A stretch of DNA of 64,000 bases. It comes from Macquaria australasica (taxonomy: Eukaryota > Chordata > Actinopteri > Centrarchiformes > Percichthyidae). The notes beneath the pieces were generated by a model. It searched no databases, was not told the origin of the DNA, and saw nothing but the letters and a program-made list of their open reading frames with translations. The DNA is taken from assembly GCA_005408345.1 (NCBI GenBank), contig SEMN01000539.1:248001-312000 (forward strand), written 5' to 3'. Made by a program: the position numbers and the translations under genes. This document shows, piece after piece, positions 30,139 to 48,442 of this stretch (the first letter of the stretch is position 1; every line of letters begins with the position of its first letter).

Positions 30139-31110
30139 CACTTCTCTACTGCCGGTTATCCGCTCCTGAGCTTTTTTGGGGGAAATGTTTGTTATTCCAC
30201 GACCAACAGACGGACGGCTGAGAGAGATGATGCACAATGCGTGTCCTCCAGTGGAGCTGCTCTTCACACTGATGTCTATAGTTCCCTGAGCTGCCACTTC
30301 GCAAAGCTGTCGGTGCTGTGGTTAGAGCGCACGCGCGCCTCCGGTAGGGAACAGCTTCCGACTCACGTGTAGCCTGCACCAGCACAAAGTCCGGTAATTA
30401 GACCTTCTCTGTGTTATAGCAGCTATCGCCGCTGTATCCTATAGCGATGTTGTCCAAACCCTCTCGACCTGGTTGCTGAAACGTGATTCATGCGCAAAAT
30501 GATGCAGAAGGAAAGGCGTGAAGAGAGACAGGCTGATCCACATGAGCATCGGCTCCCTAACGGTGGCGTTCCTGCATCTAATATAATGTCTCCTAAACTT
30601 CGCAGCTCGAGTCTGCCTTACTGTACAAGTGGAGTACGGGCTGAGAAGTGACCGGAGAGGCTGTAAGATCGAAGATGTGATAGGAATTAGACAGAAATCA
30701 GCAAACTATCTTGCACACAATCACAGTTTACCCACATGTCCTAAACGCTCCTCTATCACCTTTTATTACAAATGATTGCAGTTTTTCTTGCTGTTCATTT
30801 AAAAACACATTTCCAAACTTCCCCATCTATCATTAAGAAAATAACACCCATGCTAATATCAAATGAAAACACAGAGGTTAATGTGAAGTAAACACAGATC
30901 GTAAACACAGATCGTAAACACAGATCGTAAACATGGGACCGCTTGCAAATATTCAAGGTGTGTGCGTGTGCACGCCGTGCGGGTTCGTGTGCGTCTGTCA
31001 CTGTGTGCTGTTGCCCTGAGCAGGGCAGGGTAACCTATTCATCTCCAGTCGTTCAAAGCTGCGTTGTCAGTAACCATGGCACCGGCCCAGCTGTGTGCTC
31101 AAACACGTGC
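30139..31110 (-). promoter_or_regulatory. bhlhe41: BHLHE41 5' UTR and promoter with canonical E-boxes
   Basis: Upstream of the bhlhe41 start are two perfect CACGTG E-boxes, at 30364-30369 and 31104-31109. CLOCK/BMAL1 activation and DEC autorepression through such E-boxes are established for vertebrate DEC genes; use here is inferred. The first 160 bases upstream of the start codon stay open in frame (see findings). No TATA box is evident. Confidence 0.5.
30888..30933 (+). repeat. 13 bp tandem repeat, three full copies and a partial
   Basis: GTAAACACAGATC repeats at 30888-30900, 30901-30913 and 30914-30926, followed by a partial copy GTAAACA. Copies are identical. Lies upstream of bhlhe41, between its E-boxes. 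Confidence 0.9.
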
Positions 31111-31149
31111 GTCGCGGTCCTTTGTGGGTGCTGCTCTCCCACCTTCATC

Positions 31150-31900
31150 TGACTGTCTTTGTCAATAACAAAATAATAAAATATAATAATAGACAATATT
31201 GTGACACAGATTTGCGGGATAATTGCTAAATGAGGTTATGTGACTTTTACTTTTTGAACAATTAAAATCCAAAGAATGATCATTTCCCCAAAATCATTAA
31301 AAGTCACTCAGTTTGTGACGCTATTGCTGTATTTACTAGTGATTAAAAGTAAGAAAGATACAGAACCTTCCAACCCAGTATGTCTTAATACATATTACAA
31401 GTTTTATAAATGACTGTACAAACTAATAACTAAGTTAATCTGATTGTCAGTGACACCTGTTCCCCTCTTGTGAACATTAAAGTGCTCAAAAACACTAAAA
31501 TCTGAGCCCCTATGATGTCCTCACATGCCTTATGATCACATTACGTCTTCTTGTGAGTCATGTGACTTTTTCTGGCAGGCAGCATATGGCTCTCTTGTGT
31601 AACAGTGCTGACAAAGAATGATCCAATCACTCTGGCTCTCAAATGAAGTGTGACCTCCTCTGTGTTGGCTTTTCATTAACTCGTACCTGCTGATTTGCCT
31701 CTGTACTTTTCCTTTCTTGTCTCTAACGTGACTACAAGTGAAATCACCTCAGTCGTGTGTTGGTATCCCCCTTTGTGTCCTCCTGCCCCCCTTCCCTCCT
31801 CTTCCTTTTCCTCCACAGTATGCTGCCTGCTCTATATGTGGCACTGGAGCCGCTTTAGGAATCCAGTCCAAATGTTTTCCATATTAGTTCAGAGCCTTCT
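31150..31900. other. Intergenic region between divergent bhlhe41 and sspn
   Basis: AT-rich at the left and pyrimidine-rich near 31790-31815. No gene, repeat family or convincing core promoter recognised. It presumably holds the sspn promoter at its right end. Confidence 0.4.
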
Positions 31901-32069
31901 CTGTTTTCAAATAGCAGCCGAGCTGGGCTTATGGTGAGAGGAGGCCCTGGCAGGGAGGGGAAGGGAAGGGGAGAGAGGCAGGCGGCAGGAAGGCTCATCC
32001 ACCCCAAATACTGCAACAGTAAAAGTCGAGAGTACAGAGAGGGAAAAGAGTGCAAAGAAAGGAGGCAAA

Positions 32070-36950
<4,881 letters not shown>

Positions 36951-37620
36951 CGTGATGATGACAGAGTTGATAGGATGATCAGTCAGATCAGGGTGGAGGG
37001 TAATGCCAACTGTGTGATGACACTCTGAAGAACAGTGTGTGTTTTCTTTGATGTCAGTTTATATTAACCTTTTGTGGAAGTTGTACTATAATGGCTTTTT
37101 GCACAAATTTTGTATACCATATAAGTAACTTTGTACTTCCTCTTGCCGATGTTATAAAAATAACGAAGTAGACGAAGAGGAACAAAACAACTTTAAATTC
37201 ACAACCAATTATTTGTGTTCCACGGTAATGAATCTTTCACAATGTTTATAATTATCTTGACATTTTGCTCTCGTGACATACAGCTCATGTACAGTTGCAA
37301 TACTAGGTAAACCATAAACACACTCGAACCAAAATAGCTCATTTGTTATGCACATAACTCCAAAAATGTACATGTCTTGCAAAATTTCCTTTGCTTTGAG
37401 TTACTGAGAATTAATGATCATGATTAGTTGCTCCAGTGATGCTTTAGGTGGCACACTGAATCACTGTGTTGTCAGATTATGGTTTGCAAATGTTAAATGT
37501 TACTGCCTCACACAGTATTAAGGTGAAATATTGTCTAAATGCAGTAGCAAATATAAGTAACACATCCTTTTTTTATCTTAATTTGATGAAACAATAATAA
37601 ATTCTTTATTAGTTTATTGC
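36951..37620 (+). other. sspn: SSPN 3' UTR (approximate)
   Basis: AT-rich, non-coding sequence after the TAA. AATAAA at 37596-37601 is a plausible poly(A) signal, with transcript end near 37620. No alternative ending recognised. Confidence 0.45.
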
Positions 37621-40600
37621 TTTTGATCAGTTTTTTAGTTTTAAGCAGAAAATTACATTGTATAGAAGTTTTGACCTCTATAATGTTTGCAGCTGCCTGC
37701 TGTAACTCATTATCACATTGTATCACAAGGTGGATTAATTCCCTGAATAATCTCTGTTTTGTTTCTATTGCTATTATTATAGTAACCGCTGTAAAACTCC
37801 AAACAGTCCAGTTCTATGCACTAAAAATGCATCGTGACAGCAGTAACACACTCTGGGCAGAGTACACTTCATGACACCGGATCCAGACTGAACTGGGTTG
37901 TGGCTTACGAAGGTGGGTGCCAGGCCAGTAGCCAGCATGACTCAAACAGCCTGTAGGAGTCAAACTACTGCAGCCACAAAGGCAGGGGGGAAGGGGCCGG
38001 GGTGAGGAAGGGGGTACTCAGACAGGCAGCTGGAGCGAGGTAACTAAATCATCTCACTGTGTTTACAACGTTTCAGTTGTTTTCATTCAGGCAGGACAGA
38101 GCAAAAGGGATAAAACAACCACATAGTTTTAGGTTTGTATTTTTAAAATGCTTTGCCTTCTGCAGAGCTTCAGCTTTATTTTATTCTTACTCTCACCTCA
38201 GGTGCCGACAGCAGTCACCTACAGTCTATACATGCTAAGCAGGGAATGGTAAACGCGAGGCAGTTTCCGAAGCAAATTAGATGAAACATGTGCCCAGAGG
38301 GAGAGTGTAATTAGTGTGCAATGTTACATCTATTTTGACAATGATGAAAAAAGGTTGATTGACTGGGGATAGTGTAAATTTTTTATTTTTTTTACATTTT
38401 CACAGAAGCCTTAAATGTGGTGTTTGAGAAAGGAGCGTCTCATTTGGATAAAAAAAAAAGATGCCAATAAGTGCATTTCCTCTTTCAAGACTGTCATACT
38501 GTTTGTGGTTACAAATACAAGTCTTTGTTTCAGTTACATGCAGTTTCCTTTTTCCTGTTTTGTCACCACACAGACACAGTTAGTACACAGAAAGAGCCAA
38601 TTCAGACCCAAAATGTCACTCATGTTCAAATGAATGGATTTGCTTCTGCAGTTAATGGCATTATTATTAGTAAAGACTGAAAACTGAGCAGAAACAGTGA
38701 GCATCTCGTAACTATGCATCCTCCAAACAATAAGCATTTTTATGCTGCACAAAATGCAGTATACCTAAACATGACACCAGCATATCATTAAAATGAATGG
38801 GAAGATAAGCATTATAACCGTATTTGTTATCCATATTAATACTATGTAGTTCTTACAATTAAGGCAAAATCCAAACATATGACTAATCTGTGACATCAGC
38901 AAGAGACAAAGTCATCTCTGTCTGAGCCTGGATGTGATTTACTGTGATCATAACTGTTCATTTATACAAGTTAACTGTGACTGCTCACAGTGATGAATCC
39001 TCAGGGATCAGAACACATTTGATTTTTTTTAAATTGAAGAAAGTCACAATTCTTCCAGTCACCAGAATTTTAAAAGTAGTGTATTATAGTGGGGATGATT
39101 TATTATTTATCTACATGTGGAGGGCAGGCTCATTTGCTGTGTTTTTCCGTGCACTTGCTTACTGTTATGATGTTGACGCTTCATGTGACTGCAAGGGCTC
39201 AATCTTGCAGCCAGACACAAGAAGTCACATGCCATGTCATCACGGGGGCATGCTTATTTATAAAAATGACAGTGAGGAGGGACCTTCCACCCTCTTCCCA
39301 ACTGTGTGGTAAATTGATCTTTCAAGGCAAAAAAACACTGAATGATATCTGATTCTGGTGGCCACTGATGCTGCTTTGAGTCTTTAGAGGAGACGGCAGA
39401 AGACAGAAGATCAATATGTGTATTGACACAAATCACAACCACTTTCACAGCAACTTGAAGACTCTCATCCAGTATTTTAATTATGCAGCTAATAATGTTA
39501 ATTTTTTTATTTATATCTGCAGTATATATTGTTAATATGCAGTTTAGGTTAAATGTATAGTTTGAATCTAAATGATTCTTTCAGTGAGATGTCCTTTTGG
39601 TCTGGTCCTTTCAGTGCATTGAAGTCAAATCTCCTGACTCACTCGCACTGGGTAAAGCACTGCCTCCAGCCACAGAGGTGTTTGGGACATTGCCTTGTAT
39701 TTATTGACCTTCTCTGGTTTTCTCACTCTCACTACTGAATACACACTGGCTCAGCACGTGGCTCTTGACTGTGGTTTGCAACGAATATCACGACTGTGAT
39801 CCAAATGTGTCTAAGGTTGTGTTCATAAAGTAAATAATACACTGCTCACAGCAATTAAAATGAAATGAAGTCATTTTCAAAGTTTTTTTGCTAAGTTGAC
39901 ACCAAAGTTAAGTGTTTTCTCTCTTCATGGTCAAAACCATCAAAATAAATCTCAGTTGTTTAGGAGGTGATGCAGACCGAAGCAGTGCATGTTTGTTTGG
40001 TATCACACTACGGCTATAAGCCTTTTGCCAGACAGTAATGATGGTCCTGGTATTATTCTCCTCCCTCTGAGTCCAATACATTCCAGTAATGCTGCACTTT
40101 ACCCTTCTTGTCTGCGCAGTGACAGCTGCTCACCATTATGGCACTGCGTGAGCTAATTTTAATGGCTGTCACAGGCAGCAGGAGCAAATGCAGGCCTGCC
40201 AGCGTAAACATCGAACTGAAGCCAAGAAGGATGGGCTTCTCTGTAGAGGGTAAATGACAGGACGGGGGAAAAGACCAGTTGAGGCCTTTCTGTGATTCGT
40301 TTATCATCTCAAATATGTTACACAAGCAGAAACATACAGACAATCAACCAGCCACAGCACAAGTACTGAGTGCTAAATTACCAACAATGTGAATGGATGT
40401 GTGGATGACAGGCCTAAATATAACCAAAGTTCCATCATGTAAAGGAAATTAATTTCTTTACAAATAAACACACTGCATCGCAAAGGAAAAACACAGCCTT
40501 TGAATAGACAGAAGTACTCAATGAGAGTAACTTAAGAGGCTTTCTGTTTCACATCGTCTAGAACAATGGTTCCCAACCTTTTGACGTCTCTGTGCATCAC

Positions 40601-40880
40601 ATCATATCATATCTATTAATTACCTCAATCAAATGTCAAGAAAAGCTACACAAAAGCAGTACAGTGACGGCACGTGCAGCGCATGTGTTCATTTTGCTTT
40701 TAATATTAGATGACTATCCCTGCTGCATGAGCTGAAATATGATCCTGTCTGAATGAACAAGTACAAGTGTGAGTAAACACTGAGTGTTTGGGTGGGTGCA
40801 GAGGGGGTCAGGGGGAGTGTGGGGGAGTGTGCTCATTCATCCCCAACAACAAGGATCGAGGCAAACTCTGCTAGAAAGCT
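37620..40880. other. Intergenic region between convergent sspn and itpr2
   Basis: No gene recognised. A fragment at about 40561-40660 begins GGTTCCCAACCTTTTGACG, resembling the end of a known fish/vertebrate DNA transposon relic. The block 40060-40240 looks less AT-biased and could be a conserved non-coding element, but this cannot be shown without alignment. Confidence 0.5.
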
Positions 40881-40884
40881 GCCA

Positions 40885-41962
40885 GTGAGTCTTGTTACAA
40901 ATTTATTACAACATCCGACCACATAAAACACATTTTTCTATACACTTTGTTTTAACAGAAAGTGTCACAGGACAGTTACCATCAAGTGCATGCACTCATA
41001 ATCTGCCATTAGTTTGTGCAAGTTTAAAAGACAAATTCAGACTTAATCATTTGTAGTCCAAGAGAGACTATATTGTATGGTATTATGTACCAATATAAGA
41101 TTTAGATTTAAAAGAAATTTCAAGTAAGTTCTGCACGGATAATCATTATTTTCATTCACATTCCTGTTACTTATACACTCTGTAGAAATCTGTAAAAAGG
41201 CAACTGAAAGGATGCAGTGAATGCATGCAAAAATAATACCCCAAACTAACCACTGTTTTCATTCTTACCCTTTTTTTTTTTTTAAAGTGCACTTTCAGCA
41301 ATTGCAATGTTCTGTTTATAAAAGTTAATGAGTAAGGCAGCATGATTCCTTTTCTAAAATGCAAAAATAATACCCCAGTTATGAACCGCAAATTTTCTCA
41401 AATACCATCAGAAATGTAAAAAGCTGAAGGGGAGAATACTTGATGTTTGCACACACACTCTTCCCCTGGAGGCGTCGGTGATGCAAGACAAAAAAAAAAC
41501 AAAAAAAAAACATCTCTGTTCACTGCTGTGCGCTCTCTGACAACATCAGCGCTGAGGCAGTCGAGGAACGAAGGCCAGGACATGGCCATCAACAGACCTG
41601 ACAGCACTTAACCATTAACCTTACCTTAACATTTCCCTCGACCTCTGTCTGGCACACTAACACTACACTGGCAGATGTGTGCCGTGCCTGGCCAATCATT
41701 CACAGAGACGAGTTCCTCTGTACGAGGGTGTGTACAGTAAAGCATGCTCCTAGTGGCCGAGCGAGCGCATAAGGCAGTGATTGTGTCATAAAAAAGGCAC
41801 TACGGCCTCTTGCATTTCGACGTCAGTAATTGTAAGTGTACTCTGAGTAGATGTATTGTTCTTAAGGCTGGAGTTTGTGTGTGTCTGCATTTCTATCTGG
41901 TTTCTGCTGTGAGCCTGCAGTCGAGTGGCCCCTCACTGTGTCCTGGTTGAGCCTTGAGCCCC
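40885..41962 (-). other. itpr2: ITPR2 3' UTR
   Basis: Minus-strand sequence after the ITPR2 stop codon. AATAAA (reverse of TTTATT at 40902-40907) is the likely poly(A) signal, giving a UTR of about 1.05 kb. Confidence 0.5.
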
Positions 41963-42639
41963 TCAGTGGGCCGGGATGTGATGGTTGGGCTGAGGAGGAC
42001 CCAGGAATCCAAGCCTCTGCTTGTTCTTCCTCTGTTCTGTCATCTGTGGACGAGACAGAGAAAAAAACATCAACCTGGAGCGGCTTTTAATTTCGCATGT
42101 AGTATACACATGATACGCAAACCTGTATGTATTTGTGCTTTTAGTGTTCTAGTGGGCACTTTATTATGAAAAACACAATGTTCCCACTATGTTCACATAT
42201 AATTATTACATTCCAGAGTGGAGTGCTTATCTATTTGAACTTAAGACTAGAGATTTAGAGAATCATTTCACCTGCACTCCAAGAGCGAGTCAATTCATTT
42301 AGACGAAACTAAATGAATCTTTGTCTCATTACTTTAAGAAATTAATCTGGATTAACTGTGTTACAAAAAAAACTGAATGGCACAACAAGACTTCTCACAT
42401 TAGTCATTTCAAACACTGTAAACAATTACTTTGTGAGAGTTAAGTATTAATTTAAAATTTCCTTCTCAACATTTGAAAGAGATACATCCTCTCCACAGTT
42501 TTATGCAAATTTTGTTTCATTTTGTTTTTGTCAATTTGTTCAACCGCTGTTTGTTCAACTAAAATGTCCCCTGGAAACTTTATTAAGGGCCACCGTCATG
42601 TGTTGTGCTGAACTATGACTTGCATGTTGGATGTTGTAT

Positions 42640-42738
<99 letters not shown>

Positions 42739-45700
42739 ATTAATCAGAAGCGTCTGGTTTCTCGAAACCATCACATTTGCAGTGGTTTCACTGTTGACGT
42801 CATAAATGAAGGCTCCTGGTTCTGTAAACCATAAACTGTACATGCAGATTAAAAGAAATCGAGTACGCTGTAAAGAACCCCAAAACCCACACCAACAAAT
42901 AGCGGCACACATAGACACACACAATCTCAGCTGTGATAGTGTAAAGTGCTGAGGTCAGCAGAGGTTGTAATGAAGGAGGATCTGCAGGAGGAACTTTCCT
43001 CTCAGTCGGAAACAGTCTGAGTTCAGAGCTGGTGTGAGACCTGCAGGCCTCCCCTCATGACTGCAGAGCTGTGGTTGGGCCTGAATAAACACACTCACCT
43101 TTTCTGTTTATCACAAAGGTGGAGTGACATCCTTGCTAAACCCAAGACTACATATTTGCCAGTATAGACTGCTGTAAATCTAGATTAGAATAATAAATGG
43201 CCTCAGTTGACCCAAACTACTGATTCACAGATAAGGTTTTGGTGTCTAGTTCAAGGGCACTTCAACAGCACACAAACGTGTTTGTTAAAGGGGTCACACG
43301 GGGAATCCCCGCCAACAGAGAGAGGTTACAGAGTTAACTGCTTACTGAGGTCAACAGAGGCTAACAGAGGTTGTTGTTTTGTTTATTGGAGTGTGATGCT
43401 CCAGTAGGGTCTGTTTTCGCACATTTGGCAGAAGAGGAACAAGGACAGGCCTGTGACTGGGATCACATGCAGGGGAGGCAGGTGATGAGAGTGATCAGTC
43501 ACACTGCAGCAGCAGAGCTAGTCATCCAAACAGCCAGAGGCTCACTGGCGGCTCTCAGTCGCGTTGATCTCTGATGTGATAGTCACCTGTCGTGCTGCGT
43601 TCAGGAGCATCAAGGGTCTGAGAGAATGCATTTAGATAACTGAACACAGTACAGATGCCGCCTCTTCCATGTGACCTCTCGCCCTGCGGGTGTTTTTAGG
43701 TGAAAGGAGTCTCAAGGTCAGGTAGCACGTGGAGTTAACAGTTCATGTGCTATAGCTGGCTAAAGAGCATGCATCTAAACCAGATGCTACTAAGATATAT
43801 ACTTTATAAAAACAGGCGGATATTGCTTGATTATTCATCAGGCATTCAGGTCAGACTACCACAGTTCTCAGACCAGAGCTTTTCCCACCACAGCATGAAA
43901 GACGGCCTGAAGTGGCACTCTACCTGTTCCTTGAGCTCAGCCAGCTGGCCAGACAGCTGAGTTACCAGAGTGACAGTGCTGTCCAGTTTCTCCTGCAGAG
44001 AGCGCATCTCATTCTGCTCGTTGTCTCCCTCGCTGCTCACCAGAGACATGGCTCTCATACGGGGGAACCACTCCAAGTTCTTCTCCTGAGAGGAGAGAGA
44101 GAGAGATGGGGTGAAAAGGTGAAAGGAATGAAAGGCTGAAATGGAGCTGACTCAGTGGGTCAGAGAGACAGCAGCAACAGTGTGCTGGCACATACAACTA
44201 TGCAGGGAGCATGTCTATGCTCCTGCATAGACATGCAGGGAGCATTACAGACCTGAAGCCAGACTGCAGGAGGAGAGTAAACAGAGAATTATTGGTAACT
44301 GGAGACAGTTTAATATTAATCATTCCATCAGAATGGAAGCTGCTCCCTGTTTCGCGCTTGACAGTGTAAAAATTTTAAGCAGCACTACCGTCTCTTGGAT
44401 ACTGCAGATAGCAATTATACACTAAACGAACAGTAACTGGCATTTCAATTCTCACCCACTCCATAAACACACTGTTGATGTGGTGGTGAGTCACTGTCGT
44501 CTATCGAGAACACAACTGGGAGTATAGTGTCATTTATATGTGTGTGTGTGTGTGTGTGTGTGTATGCAAAACTGAGACATCTCGTTTATTATCTGTTTTT
44601 CCAACAGTGCAGTGGACAGAGCAAACCATCTGCAGCAATGCCATGAGAAAACAGTGAGCACAACAAACCTATAGCATTATGTAATGGACTTAAGTGTGTC
44701 TGTGTTTGTACATGTGTGGGTGTGTGTACTGTTGGTGTGCATCTGCATGGATATGTACATAGCAGAGCAAGAGTGTGTGTTTTACAACACGCATGCTCTT
44801 GTGCGTCTCTGAAAGTGAGATAGGTTTCACAGGGACAGACTGCCATCAGCTGATCTTATGTAATATTCCTTTGCCAGTTCTTCTGATAAAAATTACTTAA
44901 AAAGGTGCTGAGAGTGGGATTTGACTGGCACCACATTAAGTCCAGTAGGAGGAGTGAGGTATTCTCCCACCTACTCTTATATAATATAATAGGCTACAGG
45001 GATTGAAAAGCTGATCAGAGTGTGAGACGCTGAGGACAGAGAAGAGGAGAGGAGGAGAGGAGAAGAGAGGAGAGTCTGAGGGTGGAGAGGAATGTGGGGT
45101 GTGTGGGTTATTTGTTTTTGTTTCCATAATTAATGAGTTTATCACACTTTGCTGAGTGCGACATTAATGGCTGTGACATATCGTGGGATTGCCGCTCCAA
45201 ATCTAAATTCACTCTGTCTGTGAAATTTATGAACAGGACTAAGAAACTAAGTTAAAAACAAAAATATTCTAATAATTATTGCGTTAATGTCTAGCATTGA
45301 CAAAACCTTGCTTAATTCAAACATTTAAGTCATTCAAAATCTAAACAATTGTTTTAAACTTTAAATACAATAAAACATTCTGCTTTTGGCTATAAAATGC
45401 ACAGCATGTATGCCATATTTAATAATTCATACCATACATAAGAATAGAAAGACACTGTAAAGCAGCTTTACCAGTAATTTGAGGTTAAAGAACAACAAGA
45501 ATAAAATTCTGCAGTCACAACAGCTGCCCTGTAATGTTCACTTAACACCAGAAAACAAGACTGTTGAATAGATATAGAACTTTGCTTTTCTTAGATCTTT
45601 TCTTTTCTACTAGAGGGGCAAAATATGTATGTATGGCTACAGAAGAAATTACAGCCATTTGGTTACCTAAATGAACAGGGTTCTGTGCAGTCTCGTCTCA

Positions 45701-48068
45701 TCTCAGTCTCAGCTTGTCAGGCTCAGCTGTGCTGTGAGCTTAATCCTAACTTAATGCTAATGTTAATATGTTAATATGTTCTCACATTTTGCATGCAACG
45801 TTAAGCATCATTCTGTGCTAAATGCCGATTCAATATATTGAGCTCAAAGTTCAGCTAAGGGTTAGAAATGGAGAAGCAGAGAAAGGAACAGGCAAGTGAG
45901 GACTGGAGGTAGGGGTGAAAACTAACTAATTACATATACACATATTACTGTTACTGGGTAGCTTTACTTGTACTTACACATTCTAAAACTAGGTTGTTTG
46001 ATTAGGTGCTGTCCTCTACTACTTTTGCAACTGTTATGACACATTTCGACCCTCTTTACTCTGACAAAGCAAGTACAACAAGTACACATGTATATCTGAC
46101 TCAGATTACTTTCATTTACATCTTTACTGTACTTTTATGTTGGTTGTTTATAACACTTTGACTACTTTTTACTTTTGACTAGAATACTTTTTCCATCCCT
46201 GGCTGCAGGGGATGCAGTTAGACTGATTGAGTATGACTGCTGAGCTACACAGTATGAATCGAGTCATTCTATAAGAGCCTGCCTGAAAATATCTTGGGCT
46301 AATTTGGGCCTCTGGCATCAGGAAGCCGATAAAATAAAAAAGGTTTCCTTTCTCACAGCTTCGAAAACACAGCAAAGTCTCTGTGAGCTCAAAGACAAAG
46401 CTTCAACATCACTGAAACTGAGGACTATCTGGTGCTTTATCGAGTCATCTATAACTGATGGATTAAGTAACCTCAAAGATTCAATAAAGAGACCTAAGAG
46501 ACATTATTAGGGGTGCATACAATATCCTGTTTGAACGTACAGTCACATTAGTTGAATCATCTCTAGATTAATGAGATAAAATTAAACAATGGCCGTACAG
46601 AATCTGAACTATACGACTCCTGTCTTGTTGCTGTTCATTAGACTGTACAGTAGTCCACTGTGTGCTGTGCTGCACTGTCTGAATGAGTCAAGGCTTTAGT
46701 GTTGATTCACTGATCCATTTAAACACCTCAGTGAGCATGAATTTACAGACATTCATGTGCTACTCACTCTGCTGCTGCTGCCGCCGCCACCATACATACA
46801 TACCGCTGGTGTATTTCACCAAGTACATGTACATGCTGTACTGCAGCTGTTCAGAGAGCTACAACGCAAAACAAAAAAGTCAGGTTGGGGCTGTAAACAT
46901 AATGTGGGAACAACCCTGGATGTCACAAAACGTCAGACACTATAGTCAAATTCCAGCAAGCTCCCACTGTGGTTGCTATTCGTCTTAACAACTAATACTA
47001 CATTTTGAAAATGTCCCCAAATGTATTGTATTCAGCCATCACTTTGTTTTTGAGTTTTTGAGATGAGAGCTAATGCAACATGACAATGCTATAATCCATT
47101 TCCCAGGTATAATACATCTACATTTCACTTGATTCATCTGGATATGGTAAAAGGGTCGTCTGAACATTTTCTTTAAAACCTCTCCAACAGTCAATTTAGT
47201 AAAATTAGTAATGCATCATTGAATGGTAATCCATTAGTTGATCAGCAGAGAATAGTTTTGAGTCATTTATTAACCCCAATAATACAATACCTTTGGTTTG
47301 TTTCACTGTTGGTCAGAAAAAAATAAGAAACTTGAAGAGATTACTTTGTGCTGTGACAACTTCTAACATGCAGTTGTGATTGTTTTAGACAGTTTGGAGA
47401 CTTATTTATTTGTAAATAAACTGAAAGAATAATAAAGAATAAATACATTTACTATGAAATTAGCTGTAGCTATAGTGGCATCAGTGTTATGCTTTTTATA
47501 TTCTCACCATACCTCAAGAGAAATCGTACAATGTTTAATTAAAATCACATAAACAACACAGTAGCTCTCTGCATTATGGATTATGTCCAGAGTAATATAC
47601 ATTATTTACCTTATATGCGCTACTGTGCACTTTGTTCAGGAATTTAAGCTAAAAATAGCGGAGTTCAAGCTGTTGAGTAACGTAGCCGTAGCTATACAAT
47701 GCTTGTAGTCAACAACCGCAAAGATACAGAAGGAGTGTCACGAGATACAATGACACAGCACACAGAGAGTGTACCAGAAAGTCTGCACATAGTATCACAC
47801 ACACACACACACACACACACACCAACAAGTTCTTCAGCTGAGCAGTTTCTAAAGTCCTACTACATCTCATAAACCTCACTTCACATCACAAGTGCAGGCT
47901 CCCTTTTCTATTCAGACACTGAACTGTTGCTGCTTTCATTACAGACAGCGTGTCACGTGTGTGTTGTAAAGTAAATGAAGGGTTCATAATGCGATGGTGA
48001 GTCTCTGTGTGTGTGTGTGTGAGTGAGTGAGTGAGTGAGTGAGTGAGTGAGTGAGTGAGTGAGTGAGT

Positions 48069-48103
<35 letters not shown>

Positions 48104-48367
48104 AGGGAGAGGGACAGGAGAGCACGTGCCAGGCAGGGCTGAGCTATTAGCAGGCCACTTGAGATGGGTTATGTAACAGCATTGTGGTTGCTGCAGTACC
48201 TGCTAGGCCTGTAGTCGCTGTCATAATTTACACACAAACACCCGCACACTGTATCACATCCACATGTACCAACACACCAACAGACACTCAGTGTAACACG
48301 ATCCTTCTCTTTTGCTTGGCACCACATCACTCCATCCTGCCCAACTGGATGCACTCATTATGAGAGT

Positions 48368-48442
<75 letters not shown>

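Noticed and set aside
30888..30933. CRISPR-like direct repeats
   Set aside because: Contiguous 13 bp tandem copies with no spacers, in a vertebrate genome.
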